Shown: positions 61,096 to 64,000 of the stretch, in pieces
Position numbering within the stretch: position 1 is the stretch's first letter
Layout of the letters: every line of letters begins with the position of its first letter
Source of the DNA: Polyangiaceae bacterium
GTDB lineage: Bacteria > Myxococcota_A > Polyangia > Polyangiales > Polyangiaceae
DNA: 64,000 bases
Assembly (NCBI GenBank): GCA_025936045.1
Contig: JAICUB010000006.1
Coordinates: 124,001 to 188,000 of the forward strand
Direction: 5' to 3'
Position numbers and translations under genes: made by a program
Notes under the pieces: model-generated
Database searches by the model: none
The model's input: only the letters and a program-made list of their open reading frames with translations
What the model was told of the DNA's origin: nothing

Positions 61096-62034
61096 TCAGC
61101 GTCGCTGCACCATCATCTTGCGCGGGATCTGCCCGCTCTGCTCCAGCAGTTTCTTCGCTTCTTTCTGGAGCAGCGGGTGGGTGCGCTTGGTCATGAAGCC
61201 GCCGAGCAGGCGCGCGTCGATGGCGACGAGCTTTTTCAGCATGCGCTTCATGCCGCTCAAGTCGTTCGTGTGCGCGTAGGCATACGCGTACGCGCGGAAG
61301 AGCTGCGGGCGCAGCTGCTCGTAAACCTCGTCCTCGGGGTCGAAGAGCCCGAGCGTCTCGAGCGCCTTCTTCGACTCGCCGCCGCGCGCCCACGCTTCGG
61401 CCGATACCGACGCGAGCATCGCGCGCGTTCGCGCCTCCTGGTGCCGCTTCAAGTCGATGTTGCTGACGAGCGTCCGCGCCTCGCTCACGTCCCCGAGCAT
61501 CAGGTGAATGAGCGCGCGCTGGCCGCGTGCCTCGTCGGCGATCGGCGCCATCACCTTCGAGAGATCGATGCGCTCGAGCGTCGCGAGCGCTTGCTTCGCG
61601 TCGGATTGGAGCTCGAGCTGCGCCTTGGCGAAAATGGCGGCCGTGTCGTTCTTCTTCGACGCGACCTCGAGCTCCGCGATGGCGGCCTGACGATCCGCTT
61701 CCGTCTCGACCTTGCCGAGAATGCTCGCCACGCCGCGCGCCTTCTTCGCCTGCCTCAGCGCGAATACGATCAACCCCGCGGCGAGCAGCGTGATGACGAC
61801 CGGGATCCCGAGCAGGATCCATTTGGCCACGGTCGAGTACACGAACATCGCGATCGAGCCGCAGAGGACCCAGCCGCCCACCACGGGAATCGCCAGTCGC
61901 GTGACCAGCTGCTTGATCTGCGCGCCCGGGTCCGGCATCTGGCCGGGCTTCGGAAGCCCGGGCTTGTCGGAAGGTGCACCGGAGTCGTTCGCGCGGGCCT
62001 GGGCGCGCTGGAGCTTGCGGGCTTCTTTCGCCAT
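61096..62034 (-). CDS. Membrane protein with helical-repeat C-terminal domain
   Basis: 312 residues. A basic, Pro-rich N-terminus is followed by two membrane helices (about 48-68 and 72-92). A long helical domain (about 105-310) has a TPR-like alternation (IFAKAQLELQSDAKQALATLERIDLS is typical). Function unknown; it may tether a protein-interaction platform to the membrane. Confidence 0.65.
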   Translation of the reverse strand: MAKEARKLQRAQARANDSGAPSDKPGLPKPGQMPDPGAQIKQLVTRLAIPVVGGWVLCGSIAMFVYSTVAKWILLGIPVVITLLAAGLIVFALRQAKKARGVASILGKVETEADRQAAIAELEVASKKNDTAAIFAKAQLELQSDAKQALATLERIDLSKVMAPIADEARGQRALIHLMLGDVSEARTLVSNIDLKRHQEARTRAMLASVSAEAWARGGESKKALETLGLFDPEDEVYEQLRPQLFRAYAYAYAHTNDLSGMKRMLKKLVAIDARLLGGFMTKRTHPLLQKEAKKLLEQSGQIPRKMMVQRR

Positions 62035-62056
62035 GGTTTCGTGTCTCGAGTGGGTC

Positions 62057-63358
62057 TCAGGCTCTCGGCGCGACGCGCGCGGGAACCAAGCTGTCGGGCG
62101 GCAGATCCGGCATCGATTCGAAGCGGAAGTGGTTGAAAACGCTCTGTGCCACGGAAAGGGTCGGCACGCCCAAGAGCGCGCCCCAGATCCCGAAAAAGTG
62201 CTCGCCGATGATCAGCGCCAGCACCACGAGCACGGGGTGGATCTTCGCGGCGACGCCGATGATCTTCGGGTTCAAGAGGTTCGCTTCGATCTGGTGCACG
62301 CCGATGATCCAGAGCAAGACCCAGAGCGCGACCCAGAACCCCTGAGTGAGACCGATCAGCACGACCGGCACGCTGCTCGTGATCGAGCCGAAGATCGGCA
62401 CGATGCTCATCACGCCCGCGACGATCGCCAGGATCGGCCAGTACTTGAGCCCGAACAGGCCGAAGCCGATCGCGCTCACGACGCCGTTCACGAGACAAAT
62501 CAGGAGTTGCCCGCGCACGACCCCCGAGAGCCCGCGGTCGATGCGCGAGAGCAAATGGTCGAAGCCGAGGCGCGCGTTCGGGGGCGCGAGCGAGCGGAAG
62601 AAGCCCAGGATCGTCTCGCGGGTATGCATGATGTAACCCGCGACCATGAGCGTCATGAACAAGAGAAAGATGCCGCGGGCGACCGTGCGCACGATGGCGT
62701 GGCCGAGCTGGATGATCCCGAGCGCGTTGGCTTTCAGGTAGCCGAGCCCTTCGGCGACGCCCTTGCCCGCGAGCTGCGCGACGCTGAATTGCTCGCTCGT
62801 ACGGGCGTTGGCCGCCCCGATGCGCCAATGCCCGGGACCGTGCTGGACCACGTCGATGCCCGCGCCGATATCCACACGCAGCGAGCCGTCCGGCTGTCGC
62901 GCGATTTCGATCGCCGGAGCGACCGAGCCGGCCGGGGCCGGAGCGGGGGTGATGTGCGCGCGATCGAGCAACCCCTGCACCCAGTTTTCGACCTTGGGCG
63001 CCCACTCGGTCGAGAGCTCCGTCACGAGCTTGGGCGCGTCGCCCACGAGCTTCTGCGCCTCTTGCTGGATACGCGGCGCGATCAACGCGACCGTCGAATA
63101 CAGGCCCGTGAGGGTGACGGCGTAGACGATGAGAATCGCCGCTGCCCGCGGTACGCGCGCCCGCTCGAGCAGCGCCACGAACGGCGTGAGCACGTACGCG
63201 ATGATGAGCGCGAGCAAGAACGGGAGCAGAACCTCGCGCGCCCAGACGAGTAGCGCGAGAACGAGCGCGCCGCTCACCCCGAGGAAAATCACGCGGCCGC
63301 GAGTCCATCCACCGCCCGTGCGGAGAACGTACTCGCGGCCACTGACGGGCGTCGTCAA
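62057..63358 (-). CDS. AI-2E family transporter
   Basis: 433 residues, about eight membrane helices. The N-terminal pair is followed by a periplasmic-type insertion with an Ala/Pro stretch (about 110-200), then the conserved C-terminal half: LLICLVNGVVSAIGFGLFGL, YWPILAIVAGVMSIVPIFGS, and IGVHQIEANLLNPKIIG. This matches the PerM/AI-2E exporter family; substrate unknown. The start is a TTG at 63358 with weak upstream support. It lies 34 bp after rpsA in the same direction, so the two could share a transcript. Confidence 0.9.
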   Translation of the reverse strand: MTTPVSGREYVLRTGGGWTRGRVIFLGVSGALVLALLVWAREVLLPFLLALIIAYVLTPFVALLERARVPRAAAILIVYAVTLTGLYSTVALIAPRIQQEAQKLVGDAPKLVTELSTEWAPKVENWVQGLLDRAHITPAPAPAGSVAPAIEIARQPDGSLRVDIGAGIDVVQHGPGHWRIGAANARTSEQFSVAQLAGKGVAEGLGYLKANALGIIQLGHAIVRTVARGIFLLFMTLMVAGYIMHTRETILGFFRSLAPPNARLGFDHLLSRIDRGLSGVVRGQLLICLVNGVVSAIGFGLFGLKYWPILAIVAGVMSIVPIFGSITSSVPVVLIGLTQGFWVALWVLLWIIGVHQIEANLLNPKIIGVAAKIHPVLVVLALIIGEHFFGIWGALLGVPTLSVAQSVFNHFRFESMPDLPPDSLVPARVAPRA

Positions 63359-63392
63359 GGCACGACCTCGCCCGGAGCGAACACGCGCTCGG

Positions 63393-64000
63393 TTACTCCT
63401 CGTCGTCCGTTTCCGGCGCCTTCGGCGCAGGCGGCGGCATCGACGGGCTCTTCTTCATGCTCTCGAGCTTCTCTTTGAGCACGTCGCCGAGCGTCGCACC
63501 CTTGCCCGATTGCTCGCGCTTGAGCGCCTGGACCTGATCGGCCTCGGGGCTCTCGCCGGGGTTGCGCATCGTGAGGGTGATGCGGCGGTCAATCGAATCG
63601 ACGTTCGAGATTTCCGCGCGCACCTTGTCACCGACGGAGATTTGCGCGTTCCCCGGGATCTCCCCGCTCGGAACGAGACCCTCGATGCCGTCGGCGATGC
63701 GCACGAAGATGCCGAAGTCGGCCTGGCTGAGCACGGTCGCCGTCTCGACGACGGTGCCCGGCTTGTAGGCGTCCATCGCGCCCGGCCACGGGTCGTCGTG
63801 GAGCTGCTTCACGCCCAGGCTGACCTTCTTCTCGTCGTGGTTGATCGAGAGGATGATGGCTTCGACGTCGTCGCCCTTGTTGTAGAGGTCGGCGGGGTTA
63901 TTGACCTTGGCCGTCCAGGAGAGGTCGGTCTTGTGGACCATGCCGTCCACGCCGTCTTCGATGCCGACGAAGACGCCGTAGTCGGTGATCGAGCGAACCT
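63393..64000 (-). CDS. rpsA: 30S ribosomal protein S1, C-terminal part
   Basis: The last 202 codons only; the gene continues beyond the right edge. S1 (OB-fold) repeats are seen: ITDYGVFVGIEDGVDGMVHK at the edge, then KVSLGVKQLHDDPW, and QADFGIFVRIADGIEGLVPS with VGDKVRAEISNVDSIDRRIT. The end is a Pro/Lys-rich, acidic tail (APKAPETDDEE). It binds mRNA on the ribosome. It is transcribed toward the transporter gene. Confidence 0.93.
   Translation of the reverse strand, partial: VRSITDYGVFVGIEDGVDGMVHKTDLSWTAKVNNPADLYNKGDDVEAIILSINHDEKKVSLGVKQLHDDPWPGAMDAYKPGTVVETATVLSQADFGIFVRIADGIEGLVPSGEIPGNAQISVGDKVRAEISNVDSIDRRITLTMRNPGESPEADQVQALKREQSGKGATLGDVLKEKLESMKKSPSMPPPAPKAPETDDEE

Overview
The window comes from a high-GC bacterial chromosome, most likely a myxobacterium (Myxococcota, Polyangia-like). 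This is an inference from the many lipoproteins with glycine/serine-rich tails or linkers, a GldG-type ABC export cassette, a lone FHIPEP export-gate gene, a probable DUF2378 gene and the mix of families. The left third (1-29000) and the far right (53289-64000) are ordinary chromosome. The middle (about 29700-53250) is accessory DNA.

Left chromosome: lipoprotein and membrane proteins of unknown role; a tightly overlapping minus-strand operon for an ABC-2/GldG/DUF4340 transporter (7013 down to 2283); queG; a cytochrome oxidase subunit III-like gene; pdxH; a MepA-LysM lipoprotein; argF; a cyclophilin; a GH9 glucanase lipoprotein; a DUF3105 lipoprotein; a MutS-family ATPase coupled to a WlbA-like oxidoreductase; an XRE regulator with an inverted repeat upstream; a diheme cytochrome lipoprotein with a Gly-rich tail; a PAS-histidine kinase-receiver hybrid; a CAP-domain lipoprotein; a cold-shock protein; and a DUF3606 protein.

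Accessory block 1 (29700-39230): a decayed higA copy, two very large beta-rich proteins of unknown function (1200 and 1559 residues) in one operon, and an intact higB-higA toxin-antitoxin pair whose promoter carries a palindrome between the -35 and -10 boxes.

Accessory block 2 is an integrated element of about 13.9 kb (39234-53170). It is bounded by a 22-bp direct repeat derived from the 3' end of the tRNA-Glu(TTC) gene at 53151-53224. It carries a SIR2-domain protein, small DNA-binding proteins, a RepA-like AAA ATPase followed by iteron-like repeats, a chain of unknown genes, a phage terminase large subunit, a densely hairpinned non-coding stretch, a BNR propeller protein, a ParB-like protein, a DUF5131 protein and a tyrosine integrase. 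No capsid, portal or tail machinery is recognisable, so it resembles a phage satellite or phage-plasmid-like island.

The integrase gene runs through the right attachment repeat into the antisense of the tRNA. The same frame reopens after the left repeat and stays open to 39608. In the circular form the integrase would therefore be 554 residues, with a different C-terminus from the 468-residue integrated form. This is the attP-inside-int arrangement known from Myxococcus phage Mx8.

Right chromosome: a membrane-fused spermidine-synthase-like protein, ddl, a PP2C phosphatase, a FIST-domain protein, an FHIPEP export-gate protein, a membrane protein with a helical-repeat-like domain, an AI-2E family transporter and the 3' part of rpsA.
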